NCBI GenBank assembly: GCA_037975125.1
Contig: JAJQOW010000014.1
Location: forward strand, 17,373,264-17,437,263
Direction of reading: 5' to 3'
Length of the DNA: 64,000 nt
Source of the DNA: Latrodectus hesperus
Taxonomy: Eukaryota > Arthropoda > Arachnida > Araneae > Theridiidae
Notes under the pieces: generated by a model
The model's input: the letters and a program-made list of their open reading frames with translations, nothing else
Databases searched by the model: none
What the model was told of the DNA's origin: nothing
Shown here: piece after piece, positions 47,201 to 62,200 of the stretch
Position numbering within the stretch: position 1 is the first letter of the stretch
Layout of the letters: every line of letters starts with the position of its first letter
Made by a program: the position numbers and the translations under genes

Positions 47201-50200
47201 TGCTTTGAAAATATTATAAATTTCTATTATAGAATATTCATTTCCCAAAATATTATCTTTACGTCATATAAAAAAATTATATGAAATTTATACAAAAAAT
47301 TAAAATGACTTTCAAGTCATAATAGAGATAATATCAGAAATATCGTAATTTCATTTGTTTATTTTTATTATTGAAAATTTTTAATCATATATGTTAAAAA
47401 ATATAACTAATTAATATTGATATATTAAAATAATGACTTTAGTGTAATAATATTTTTGGTGCACTTTAAGTTTCAATATTGTTTCTTTCAAAAGAAATGA
47501 CAGTCAAAACATAAGTGCAATATTCTTGGCTTAAACTCAGATGAGCATCATGCTACATTATGCTTTAAAATGATAATGAACTAAAATGAAACATGCAATA
47601 AGTTTATTCTACAAGTTTTTTTCCAATGTACAAAAATAAAACTATAAATTAAATGAATTTGTGTGATTATAATTTAAGACAGTATTATTAGTTATGGAAA
47701 ACCCATCAATTTTACTAATACAAGCAAGAGTTCTTTCATTGGAAATTAAATAATTAACATTTACGAAATTTGTTTATCTCAATCATAACTAGTTTGTAAA
47801 ATATCATTAAAACAACAAAAACTGAATTAAATTAACTAAAATAAATGTAAGTAATTAAGAAAAGAAGGAAAATGGACAAAAATAGATTTAAGAAAAGAGG
47901 CAAACGTAAACACAAATTAAAAAATATATGGAAATTTAAAATATTTGTTCTAATCAAATCACCTAACTTAATAATATTCAAGACTAAAATTTTAAAAAGG
48001 TATTTATTATACAAAATTGCATTTCATTTGTAAAATTACAAATATTAAATTTTAGTGTTGAATCTTGGCAATAATCAATGATTTAGATATTTGGCATGAA
48101 AATCAGTCCCAGTTTTAGTTTTCAAAAGAAAAAGCATCAAGGAGTGGGGTTAGAGTCATTAAGACCATTAATCAATTCACCCATTAGGGGGAAAGAAAAA
48201 GGAAGCGGTTACTACTGTGCGAAAATATAGGCACTGCTGCTTTTGTGGGGTAAAACTGAGACGTATCAGATACGTCGCGGAGTCTGTTAATCAAGAAAAT
48301 TGTTAATCAAGTCTGTTAATCAAGAGTCGGTTAATCAAGAAAACATGACTATTATCTTTTTGTTATTCTTATTATTTATGTGATTTTACTGATTTTTATT
48401 TATAAGTTAAAAAATTTCCATACAAAAAATAATAAAATAAACTGAAAGTATTCATTTGAGATAATTTCTCAGCAATTCCAAAACTTTTAATTACAATAAC
48501 CAGTTTAATGTAAGTAATTATCTCTTAAAGATGTACTGTTTTACATTTAAAAGATTTTAATCCTTTTGAATAACCTCAGTTTAATAAGCATATTAATATT
48601 AAAGCTTCATTAAAATTATGATGAACCATTCAGTTCTTAAAATCAAATTATTCTATGTGATAATATTAAAGCCTTATTCCACAATAAAAATTAAGTTAAT
48701 ATTTAAATTATGTATTTTTGTTAAAGTACATAAAATGGTGCAAAGATGCATAATCTTATTTTATATATGAAAAAAGTATTTAGTTCACCTTCATTTTCCA
48801 TACACTGAGGACATGATGTAGAATTTGTTTCACAGCTAGCGTTAAATGTAGATTCAATTGCTACATCACCAGTTCCATTTTGAAGCTGTTCTAATTCCAA
48901 ACTGTTGACACTGGAAGAGTCCGATTCTGAAGGTCTGGGTTTGAAATGTGGTGGTGGAGGTGTGTCTGGACTTGAAATTGGAGTTCCTGGACTGCTATTT
49001 GTTCTAACCCAAAGAGGTGTTCCACCAGAATTGAGAGAATCTAAACTTCGATTCCGAAATTCTCTACTGAAGTAAATTTCAAAATTAGAAACTTGTAAAA
49101 TCAGTTAGAAATACACAGTTCTATTTGGTTCATTTAGAAACTGTAATTTAAGTTTTTAATTTTTATAGATAATATATAAATTAAAATTAAACAAATAATT
49201 TTTAAACTAAAAAATATGTAACCATTAGTATTTAATTAAACATTTATATTAATGAAGCAAATAACAGGTTGCTAGGCAAGGGATTTAGAGAGGTGGTTCA
49301 TGATACCAGATTAGTCTCATTATGCAGAAAAATTACTGGGAATAATACTTTGATTTTAAAAATATAAGCAAAGATAAGAGATACTGATTTAGTAGGCTTA
49401 CATCATAATAGCTCAACAGTAATATTTCATTTATTTTGAAAGAAAATAAATTCACAAACATGATTTAAAATAATTTAAAACTTCCAAAATGATGCATTAC
49501 ATTATTTAAAACCACTCTTTTGAGAGGGAAACAAAGCGGTTTTAAAAAATATTATCTAAAAATGCAAGTTACTGTATTTAAAAATTTTCCTACTTCCATT
49601 ATTTCCAAATCCAATGAACATAACTTTGGTCACAATGTGTATTTCTACTGTAAAATTCAAATGATCCAATAAATTGTGTATTATTTTCAATTGTGTATTT
49701 ATTTTGTATACAATTGTGTATTGTTTTAAATTCCAATAAATTGTGTACATTTTGTCTTAGGTGCAATGAAAATTCCATGGTGAAATAAAGAATACTACCA
49801 TATTATAATATTGTAAAGGATTTTATTAAAAAATAGACTTCATAAGAGGTCACATAGAAAACATGAAGGTGGATTGATAAATCAGAAATAGGCTATTACT
49901 TACACAACATAGACATGCTTTTTTGCAGCAAGAACTTATTGGTGAAATGATGGTTTTAATGTATGAATGATCAAAATGAATAAATGCAAAATGAATTGAT
50001 TGGATGAATGTGCACCAGGCCAGAATTGCAAGTCAGTCTGAAACATGGGTGTGCTTACAGCAACCTTTAACATCTTAAATTGGTCATCAGCAGGAATGTC
50101 ATATCTGATCATAATTGCTACCAGCTATATGAAAATGTAGATCGCTATAATGAATACAGCTTTTCTCTTGGATTAGATAACTATTCCATTTATGAACAAA

Positions 50201-53200
50201 GAGAGTGCCTAGTAACAAGGATGTTTGTTTTACAATAACATGCATCCATTACCACTGATATAAGAGTTTAGGGTGCAATCAACAATAACCAGCAGGCATA
50301 GAATTTAAGAATGCATCAATATTTGAACAGATAAAAGGCTGATTCGACTTTGCCCAGTTTAAGGAAAGAATCTTCGACTCGTGACTTGAGAGATCGAAAC
50401 ACTACCACTACAACTGCATTACCATATTTTGTACACACTGACAAATTCATAACATATTTCAGGTATAAAAATTTCAGTTCCCAATAAATTTTTTTATACT
50501 TGAGATATTGATTTACATAACATGCTTAATTGTAGTATATGGTTCTAAAGAATGTAAATGACAGGTTCTATTCCAGCCATTGTTGAATAGGAGATAGATG
50601 TTGCATTTCTGCATTCTTGATGTATCCCACAATCAATGAAAAAGTTGTCACTGAAAGCAATTATACAATGGATGTTAAAATAGTTTTAATTACTAGGTAG
50701 TTAAGAGCACTGTCAAAAATATTGACTTGAAATATAAAATCTGGTTCAACATTACTTTTTAAATATATAACGTATTAAAAATTGATGCGATATTTGAAGA
50801 TCAATCATCATTTTTACAAAAAATGCTAAAAGTACGAAAAAAGAAAATTTAAGAATTTTTTATAGTTCACTTTTAGTATTTTTTATATTTAAAAAACATT
50901 CTTAAATGAAACACAAATTTACTCAGCTAAAAAATAGCTAAAGGGTAAAAAGTCTTACTTTTTATGTCTTAATGTGCTCCTTTATCACAATAGTAATGGT
51001 ATTAATGTATTTTATAAATTTAGGTTCTTGGATTCATATTGAAAATATTAGATTTGTACAATGTTAATTTTAGAACTATAATACCAATTAATAATCCAAC
51101 CATAATGTTATAATCAGTAATATATTTGTGATTCATAAAATTTCTATTGACTTACCAACTTTCAATTTTGTTAATCTTTTATTGAGCAAATTCCTTTAAT
51201 ATTACAACTTCAAATGAAAAAATAATGAATACGACAATGATAAAGAATTTTAAGTTCAAATCTTTATGGGAGATGAGGCTTGGTGTTACCACTACAATGC
51301 AAATATATTCAATGAAATGGTGCTAATTTCTTTCCTCAATTGCTTATTTTCAAAATGCTTCCCTAAGGAAGTTTCTAAACTTGATCTATGATCAAGATGA
51401 TATTGATCACACTTTTGATAACAAAATCTTTACTTATTATGAATTTCAATCTGCAGAGCAAAACAATATGGCATGGTTTCAATGCTTCATAAAAATGTCA
51501 GCTGACTAAATTAAAGATTATTTCTCTTAAGATAAAATTATCAATCATGTAATTTAACTAAGTTTTTGAAGTGGCTTCTGCAGTGCAACTGGTGTTGGGC
51601 TAGAACTACATCAGAGTAGACTTCCTTAACAATTTATAGCCTGATTGCACAACGCAAGTTGTACACTTTAATTCAAATTTGGCAATAACAGGTTTCTTTT
51701 CGTTTCACTACCTTAGACTTAAAATTCCCGTTTCTAGAGATTCCCCCAGAAATATTAGCTTTCAAATATCTTTACAATTAATGTCAGAAAAGTGTAGTTT
51801 ATCATGATTACTTTGAAGGCAAATAAAAATATTTTGTTTGCATTCCTCATTTTCTCATTGTTCCCTCATTTTCTGAGACCACTCACCAACATTTTCAGAT
51901 GGATTTTGTATGTATGTACAACATATTTAATATTTTTCAGAAAAGTATATATTTTGTAGTATAAGAAATACTCAATTTTTTCATATATTCCAAATAATTT
52001 AATAAGAGAACATACATCTATTACTTATAATGAATAAAGTACATTTGAAAATGCCAATACAAAATATAATATAATAAATTAAGTAAATTTGAGAAGAAGC
52101 AAAGATTTAATAATATACCCTGAATCAGCACCTTATCATAAATAATATAACTTTGTAATATAATTAGATATAAAATATTAAGAAGGACCCTTACTTTCTG
52201 GCAGAACTTGGTGATGAAATTTTCAGAAGAGTTTCTTTAGGTACTTTAGGAACCTATTACATAAAATAAATTACAAAAATATAAAATACTATTAAAAAAT
52301 AACCTTTTTAAAATTAAAAAATAAACAGAACTTACATATCAATATCACACAAAGCCAATTTTAATACTTAATTTTTTTAAGAATGGCATGATAGTAAATT
52401 TTCAATTGCTGAAATATTTGCCCAGTTCCCCATTTAAAAACAATTGGTGCAATATCACATTTTAGTTATTTTGCATTTAAATTTAAAATTGGCTGTAGTC
52501 ATGCTAATATATAGGTATCAAATAAACAAAAATTATTCAAAAAACTTTTAAAATTTTAATATTAAAAATTATGAGTTATAATAAAGAATTGAATTAACAT
52601 AATATGATAATAAAAATATAACCAGTCCATAAAAATTTAATTCTAATGTATAATTTTAAAACTGAATATTTGTATACCTTTTTAATTTTTAATTAATCCT
52701 ATGCTAATATATTAAACACTGTGTAATGCCCATAAATAATATAAATATTTCAATATACATCAAAAGAGAATGCCAGTTCAAAAAATATGCTTAAACAGAT
52801 GTTAACAAGGAAAATATTAAAATACAATTTTTATGCTTTTTTGCTGTTTAAGAAGAAAGCAATATCCAATGCATTTCTTAAATAAAAATTTAAATATTAC
52901 TACCCCAAACATATTAATAATTTGTACTCTTGCAATTTGGCACTTACCTAGTTTATCATGTCCTGCAATTAGAAATGTAAAAAAAATAAGTTTTAATTTA
53001 CATAAATTATTCAATAATGACATTCTAAATATACGGTTTAATACTAGAATTGGTGACAACAAACCCTTTTGACAATAATAATAAAGCAAGTTTTAAATAA
53101 TGCATAAAAGTAAAGGCTAGAAATCCCCACTTTTAAAACAGAACTAAACATTTGAGTATGAATAATACAGAAAATATTGAATAAAACAATCAGCTGCCAA

Positions 53201-56200
53201 CAAAAGGGAAATAGAGGGATTTAATTTTTTGAGGACACTTTTCTTTCTGATTAGCAGACAGTACAATAATTTTTCATCTTATTTATTACTTTCATAGAAA
53301 CTTATTCATTACTTTCAAAAAGCTATTTTAATAATATTTTACTAAAATATTCAGCAACCTCATAAAGAAACTATGAAAAATAAAAGAATATACATGTGAA
53401 AAATAAACATCAATGCTGAAGTCCCAATATTTACTTTATAGGGTAACCTTTACAACACTAGTGCAATTTATAAATATTGAACTTATAAAATTATACATAA
53501 AATACATTATTAAATAAATTCAGTGATAAATAATTTTAAGAATATAGAAATTGTAAAATACTTTGTATATAAAAAACATTTAAACATTTCAAATTCAAAT
53601 AACTCATGGCAATTTCTTTCTTTCACTTGTTGCTCACTTAGCATTTTTTAGAATACTTAGTTATAATAAAACTTTCTAAACTTATGAACTAATAAAACTT
53701 TCTTTGTTGATTGATTAAGCTACTAAAACAACTCAGCAGACATTTTTTCCACCAAAATTTAGACTGTTTTAAAGTTTTTCACTGAAATTGCCAAAAATCA
53801 GCAGATTTTCATACATTATCGTAAAATCAGGAGAAATGATGAATAATCAGGAGCTTCCCAATAAAATCAGTAGAGTTGGCAACTATGTTATAATTATGTA
53901 CCAAAATAATTTAGCTAATGGGAATATAAAAAAATGTTTGAATTAAGTATTTTTTAAAAAAATTCAAATGTTTGAGTATTGAACCTATTAAGAATAAAGC
54001 ACAATTTAGTATCATATTTTTATTCCACTGGGGAAGTCTTAATGATGTGGTTAATGAAAAGTTAAGTTCACTGAGACAGAAATGCCAAGCTTTTTTTAGC
54101 TAGGCTTAAAACTAATAGTTAAATGTTTAACCTAATTACACTTGTTATAATTACAAAGAATCAAAGTAACATCAAGCATCCCATCTCCTCACACACAATA
54201 ACCTAAAAAATATATATAAATCAATCCCAGACTGTCTTTAAATTTACTACTTATTTAAATTTTCTGGAGTTAGTCTTGCTGTGAAATCTTCTCTACAATG
54301 GACTAAGATTTTATGCCACTAATGTAATGTTTTATCACATTCAAAATATGAAGAAAATGCAAATCTCTAACATGTTTAACATTTCTGCATAATGAATGTC
54401 AACATGTCAGGGTAAATTAGAAATAAGGATATTTAAATCCTTTGCTGATTACTGACATTCAGTGGTAACTGTCAAGACTTTTTAGATTTGGCTTTGAAAG
54501 TAGCATAGGTAAAAAATAAATTCAACTTATATTATACTTACATTTTGAGCTACTTCTCCAGCAACAATTGAAGACAAACTGCTATTTGATGTGCTTGAAG
54601 ATGAGCGCTTATTCATCACAGAATTGGCTAAATTTGTCTCCACTGAGTGGCTGCGAACACGACTAGTGATTGCTTTCCTTACAGAATCAAGAAAACGATT
54701 GCTATTGCCATTTATTTCTGTTTTTCCACTATCCCCAATAATGCCACAGAAATCTTGGGTTTTCAATCTTACTTCATCATATAGTGATTGAAGAAGGGAC
54801 ATTCGTGTCCGTTTCTATAAAACATTAATTTTAAAAGATAAAAATTTCGGTTATTCTCAGGAACAGAAAAAATTAATGAAAATTAACTAATAAATACTAG
54901 TAAAATTAATAATTTTATTATAAACTGATTATTTTAACAACTAAAACGCTGTAAAATAATTAAGATACTTATGCAAGTTTGCATATCCCTTGGCCAAATT
55001 CGGCAAAAAAAGTTTTAGGGCGGCCACATTTTAGCAGTTGTTTTTAATGTAGACTTAAATTAATACTGTGCCGAGAGAGAGTTCTTCTTTCTAAGTTCCT
55101 CCACTTTGCAAATTCCCAGTATCTCAATATTTTGCATGTATTCTTATAGTTGAATCCACAAAGTGGTATGTGATATATGAAACTGGCTTCTTATATAAAA
55201 AATAATTTCAGTCGATAGTTTTATTATTAATATATTTATTATGGGTGGTGCTCAGTTGCTCTGAGCACCACTTAAATGCAGTGAGTTCCTTAGTTCCACA
55301 GTAAATAAATTGTAGGGCTGTTGCAAATGGCATTCTTGACATACTGATCAATTATCTGATTGAATGGCTGCTTTAAGCTTATCATTTTTCACACTGAAGA
55401 GCTATATATTCCCTTCATATATTTTATTTTATGTCGATTTGAACAAGTGTGAAGTAAAATATTTATTCCTTAGAAGAAAAGATTATTAGAACTAAAAATA
55501 TTTCTGAGTAAAACTTAATATGTCAAAGAATTAAAAATTCACTAGAAAAAAATGAGGCTCAAAAAAGTGCTGAAATGACTGCTTGTTACAATGATTTATA
55601 GTGAAGGGCATAAAATTTCCATATTATTAACCACAAGAAATATTGTTCATTACATATGCAGACAAATGAAGTTATTAAATATTAAAACTTACTTCTAACT
55701 TAGAAAACTTTTCAGCTTTGTAACATGCTATTTCAGCATTTATAAGCTTTGTAAGGAGAAATTCTCTAAATTCCTCATTTTTTCGAAATACAGCAGGATT
55801 GGGCAAATTAGGTCCAAAGAGTGGAACACCATCTCGAGCTGTGACAGACACTTTGTAACTACAAATTATGAAAAAAATTAATTACATGGTTCACAAAAGT
55901 AATTTGTATAGCATTTCTTATTTAAAATGATCAAAGCTCTCCTATTTTTAAATATTTCAAGATCATATTTAAATTAATCATAATTATATATATTTCCTAT
56001 CAATTTTAAAAATAATTTATTTGTAAAATATTAGTTAAACACTAACTGACCAAATGTTAATATGGGAAAGATTTGAATAAAGCAGAAAGCATATTTAGCT
56101 TAAAATATATTAAGGTAAATAAAACACAAATTTTAGGAAACTTAAGGAGCAAAAAAGAATTTTTTATTTTAAATTCTTTATCAAAATGCCTATCTCATGT

Positions 56201-59200
56201 GATAGCAATTTAGACTTTACATTTTTGAAATACAAAAATTTACCCAAGTAATATTATCCTTTTAATTTAAAAATAAATAGAAAATTTTAATAAGAATTGT
56301 AATATTATTTACTTACACAACATTTGGAGTTAAGGGATCAACAGCTTGTACAACTATATAAGAATGTAAAAAATGGGAAGCAATCATGGAAGGTAGGAAA
56401 GGAGTATTAGCATCTTGAAAAACTATTGCAACTATATCATTTCCTATATGCCGTTTTCTTTGTAGCTAAAGAAAAATTATATAAAATTATAAATACTAGA
56501 AAAAAATAAGAATCTATTACTTTAAAAGTAAACTGCTATAGAATCAGTCTTTTTAAAAGAATACTTTTCAAAGAAAATTAACAGAAACAAAAATATTGCA
56601 TATGTTTTTTAATATTACTTTTTGAAAATATTGATGCAAGTACATTAAATTTGCAATCAATTTCGGGAATTTAGGTACAAAATAAAAAAAAAAAAAAAAA
56701 TAAAAATAAAAATAAAAAAAACTCATAAAATAAAATTTTTATGTATAATGCATTTTTAACAAATTAAAAATATAACTGTTATTTAAAAAAATTCCAATTC
56801 AATTCAATTAGATGAATATATAATAAACATTATTCTGTGATACCAGGTTTCTAATTTAAAAATATTCCATACTTATGAATAAAACATGAAGAATAACATA
56901 CTTACTTTCATTCACCAAGCTGTAATAACATTTTTAAAATTTAAAAACAAGCTAAACAAATCTACATATTTACAATAAAAGAAAAAGTTTATATTACAGC
57001 AATAAGCAATTAGAAACTTAATTCTAAGAATATAACAAAATGCATTTTTATAAATCAGTCAAGTCTAATAAAAAAACTGCTTCTTACTTTGGTAAATTTT
57101 ACAAATAGGTATATAAAATCCTTATTACACAAGTCTGTCAAAACTTTGCTTTCTAGCCATTTTTTTCAAACATTAATTGGGCAAACTGTTTTAGCATTCT
57201 TCAGTGAAAGCTTTCACACATTTCATAAAGAAATGCACAAAAAAAATTCCCAATTTCAATATTTAATAACTTGAAAATTAAAGTGAGTTTCCAAACATTA
57301 TATTAATTCAATTTGTTTCCAACTAATCTATATTCAAGACTTCATTTAATGTTGTAAGATATGGTTTATGAAGCTGTTAATAAAATTACTTTTTGAAAGT
57401 AAACTTTCAAGAGTTAAATTGTTGAACATATTTGCAAATACAAACTGAAGCTTTAGCCACAAGAAATGCCATTTAATTCTTAGGTTTCTTGTTTATTTTG
57501 TTATCCCTTTAATTTTTTTCAACTATTTAGGTTTTTTCTATTCATTGAGTTTCTGATATGCTGCAGGTGTAAAAAAATGCCTATTTTGCTTTTGTTTTTA
57601 TTGTATAATTATGATAATTGTTTTTTTAGTGCTTAACTAGGTGGAATCTCTGAAAAAATGAAAAATCTTGATATTCATCTTGCTCTGATAAAACTTAAAC
57701 TAAGTGAGCATACAGTAAGTCATGAGTAATCTACAAATTCATTTAACCAGATATAAAATGATATATTTATTACTAACACATACAAAATTTTATATTAAAA
57801 TTACACATTCTAGTAAAAAAAAATGATTAGAACAGTTTGACATTTTAGCTGAATGTACATGATATAATAGGGATATGTTTGGTGAATTAATTTTTGAAAT
57901 GTATAAATACACATTGATTTGGAAATTTTAATTTGTGGCATGCATATTGTACACTATACTTGTGATAAAATGGCAATGAACACACAGTTCTTGTTATTCC
58001 GGATCTGTGTATATACTCATGACTATCACTAAAGGATTGGGCTCCATTAGGTTTTATTTTTTAAAAGAATGTGATTGTGTAGTAACTAATCTGAAGAAGT
58101 TTTGGACATTTAAGACTACAGGATTTGGTCTTATGATTACAGAGTATAGACAAATATCATCATTTACCAGATGATCGTTGATGAATCTGAAGGGATGGTT
58201 TCATTTGAATTTGAATGTGGATACCAAATTGCAGGAAGCATTAAACAGTGCTGCGTAAGGAAGGGGGGAACTAAAATTTAGACATGCTTGCCAGCAGTTC
58301 ATAAAAATTTATGAAATATCCGGCAATGCTATTTATGTACTTATATATTCTTACACCAACACACAAGTGTTGATTTTTTTCTGGTCAATAATCACAAACT
58401 TTTGCTCAACTTAATGTTTCTTGCCTGAATGGATACAGATAATCCTTATACATGGAACATTTTGTGAATAGATGAAACCCATTTAAGATATAATATTGTA
58501 TAATTAAGAACTGACAACCAAGATTTTATCAATACTTAATTATACAATATGAGCAACAAAGCTTTGGTTTCAAATGGAATAATAATTATTCTAAGACTAC
58601 AACACATTACGTAACTCACATACAATTTTTAAACTTTACATGAAACTTAAAATTAAAAAAACAATAACTTATATACTTAAACATTATATTTAATATTTAC
58701 TTGTTGAGAATCTCCTTCAGTAAATGGTAATAAAGTCGAAACATGAAACATAACTTCAGAATCTTTGAATTGTGTATAAACTGAATCCTCACCAGTCTGG
58801 CCATAATTAGCATCTAAGCCACCACGAAACCTAATATATTGAATTGAAAAAAATTATCCAGTTAAAAAAATTAATGATTTATAAGTACAAAATTATTAAC
58901 TACTTTTTTATAACAAGTAAGAGCAAAATGATTCAGAATGAAATTAAAAATAATAAAATACATTTTTGTAAATAATTTTGGATAATGTCAAATTATACAG
59001 ATATATACATAAGATATTTAGTAGCTATAAGGCACAAGAAATTTCTAACACATAATAATTGTATCATTTGTATGTGTTTTGATATACAAGAGGAATACAA
59101 ATAATACAAGTGAAATAATTTATATAAATAAAATTGCAATAATTGCAATTTTATGCTTTCGAGACATATCAAATAATATAAAATAAATGAAATTTTTATG

Positions 59201-62200
59201 CTAAAAATATAACACTGATTAACAAGCTGAAAAAATAACAATGTGATTAGAAACAGAAGCTGGTAGTAATTATACAGTTACAATTCAGTAAACTATACAT
59301 ATCACATGTACATAAAATTCAGCTTGGAACAGAAAGGTAGACACAAATTATAGGAACTAAATTCAAATTGAACTAAGATGGAAAAAATCAAATATAAAGA
59401 AAAAAGTATATTCACCCTTTAAAATCCTTTAATTTTATTCGGTTTCCAAGCATATCTAAAAATTCTTCCATTGCAGGACTATGCTTTCTATTACCAAACA
59501 ACTCTTCTTCAGTTGTCTATAAGTTTAACAATCTCAAAATTAAAAATAATTCATCACACTGCTTAACAGGTGATTAATTAAATACAAAACATTTCTTACC
59601 TGACCAAATTTTTGATAAATAATACCAAATTTAAATGTTTTGACTAGTACATGTTCATCATATGCCAATAGCATTTCAGATACCTAGAAAAATTTAATCT
59701 GATATAATAAAGAATATATTAATTATAATTTTATATATATATGATACCCATACCAGCAAAAATAATACCAACATTAGAAAAAATGTATAATAGTCACTGA
59801 AGTAGTATAAACACATACATTTGAATATTTTATTTCCACCTTTTTAATGTGATAGCCATTAGAGAGAAAGAATTGAAAATTTTGATATGCATGTATTATG
59901 TTTCATTCATTTAAAAATGTTACTTTTAAAAATATATATATAATTAAAAATTGCAAGTTACAATGCTGATTTTTGGCTAAAAACTACTTAAAAAGCAAGA
60001 AACGCTAGTGGTAATGAAGATCATAAATATATATTATAAAGCTTTTTATATAAAATATTTAACAATAATTAAAATACTATCTGATAAATACTTTCTTGGA
60101 ACACACACACAGTAGCTAATATAACTATTTATTACACATTCCCATTACAGCATATTTTGTTTCAGGGATAGTATAACAAAGTACTACAACCATAATTACA
60201 TTTATGAATTTAGAAATTTATTCTGAAAATTTGTTTTATTTATAATTGATAGCATCAAAACATAAACATTTACACTAATTCCAACTAATTCACCTTATTA
60301 TTAGAATTTTAGTTCTGAGTAGAGTAGATGCCACTTAGATTTGGTTTTTCAAAGCTGTGTGTAAGTTGTTTTATTACTCAAATATCTAATCAAACATATT
60401 TTAAACAGTTTCAGTTTATGAAACTTTTATATTTCTAATATATCAAATTGAATGTCAGTTTCAGAAAATCTGATAAATTTAGAAACAGGAGAGTGATTAA
60501 AAAGGAACTTAATTTTTATTTCATGAAATATAGTCATTAATTAAAAAAATAAAATAAACAATATTTTACTGCACAAAAAAAGATTGAATAGCTGTCATTC
60601 ATAATTTAATAGTACATTATTGTGCAACATAAATGAAAAAGTCAAATGCAGCGAACATTAAAAAAGATAACATTGCGTGTTCCAGTTCTATTTTCTGAAA
60701 CTTGTTCGGTAATAAAGCTAAAATTTTTATTTATTAAATTAAAAGCAACAGATTACAGTTAAATAAAATAAAATTTAATATTACACTAAAATGCCTACAT
60801 ATTATAAAAAAATTTTTAAAATAAGAAATCTGAATGAGTGAAAATTTTATAAGGGTCAGTTCAGTCTTGGCTATTAACTAATGATTACTGAGTATTAAAA
60901 ATTATGTGAAAAATAATATAGATTATGCTCTGTAAATATAAAGTTATATATAGTTATCTTACGCTAAAAAATAAATGCAATTTTTTTAAGTTGATCTGTT
61001 TTAAACACTTCAATTTTTTAAACTAAAGCAAAACAAATTAATGCTATACTAACTAATGCAAATACTGAATATTAAAACAAATGTATAATGAGATTAAATT
61101 GCTGATTTGACACATCTAGAAAAAATTTCAATCTAATCCAAACAGATCATTAATTCAGATACTGTACTTTTTAATGCTTGTCTGTTAATACAAAATATCT
61201 CAATTTATGAAGTATGTCTCAGGTGGCTCACAGTATCTCCAATGCATTAATGTTATGAAAATGTGTTTTTTTATGAAAATTTATAAATTCATTCACTATA
61301 AATTTTTGTATATCTTATCAAATGTTTATACTAATCCGAATATGAAACATTCATTTTTTACCTGCAGCATGTTTCGACTTTCTTTCATCAAAGTTTAAGA
61401 AAATTTGCATAAAAACATTGACAGCTCTAAACAACATTTTCATAAACAGAATATTTATTTTAAAATAAGGATCTACATAGCTTCACAAGTGACTTATACA
61501 TATATACTACACTATATATAATTTATATTATCATTAAGATAACTATGGCAAATTTATTAGTCAAAAAATTATTTCTTGGCATTCTTTCCTTCAAACTTTA
61601 CAATAAGCATTCTTAGATAAAGTTGTATTATATTTGTTAGTGCAACAGAATACTCAATAATACTCAATATCACAATATGAAATATATAAAATTTGCATTA
61701 ACATTTTATATATTAAGAATAAATAAAATATTTATATTGACAGAATTAAGTTGATTAAGTAAAATTTGAAAAATTTCAAATTTTGGAAATTATGAAACAG
61801 CTATTTTAATGAATAATTAATGTATTTTCCAAAAATTTATTTTTTATGATAGAACATTAATATTAACTTGCAAAATATTTGTTAAATTTATATATCAATT
61901 TATAGTATGTTGCAAATTTATTGAATTTCAGAAGAACATAAAAAGTAATACACTTACTCGAGGAAATAATATTGGAGTGAATCTTTCAGTAGCAATATCT
62001 TCACACATAACCTAAATAAAAATAAGTTATATAAACAACAAAATTATTCCTAAATTTGAGTTCTTTTAGAATTCTCAAAGATTTATTTAAAAAGATTTAA
62101 TCTGAAGTCTTAACTTTCAAAAACTAATGTATTTTTCTTATAAAAATATTTACTAAGGGAAATCTCTAACATTGAATTATATTCTTATGTTTTTGTTCTT

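Larger units (their letters stand above)
43214..48788 (-). other. Rap1GAP intron
   Basis: AT-rich intron of about 5.6 kb. It holds the piggyBac fossil and a GC-richer patch at 43550-43740 with the palindrome ACCCTATGTAGGGT, perhaps the far end of the same fossil. A short repeat cluster is at 48260-48340. Confidence 0.6.
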
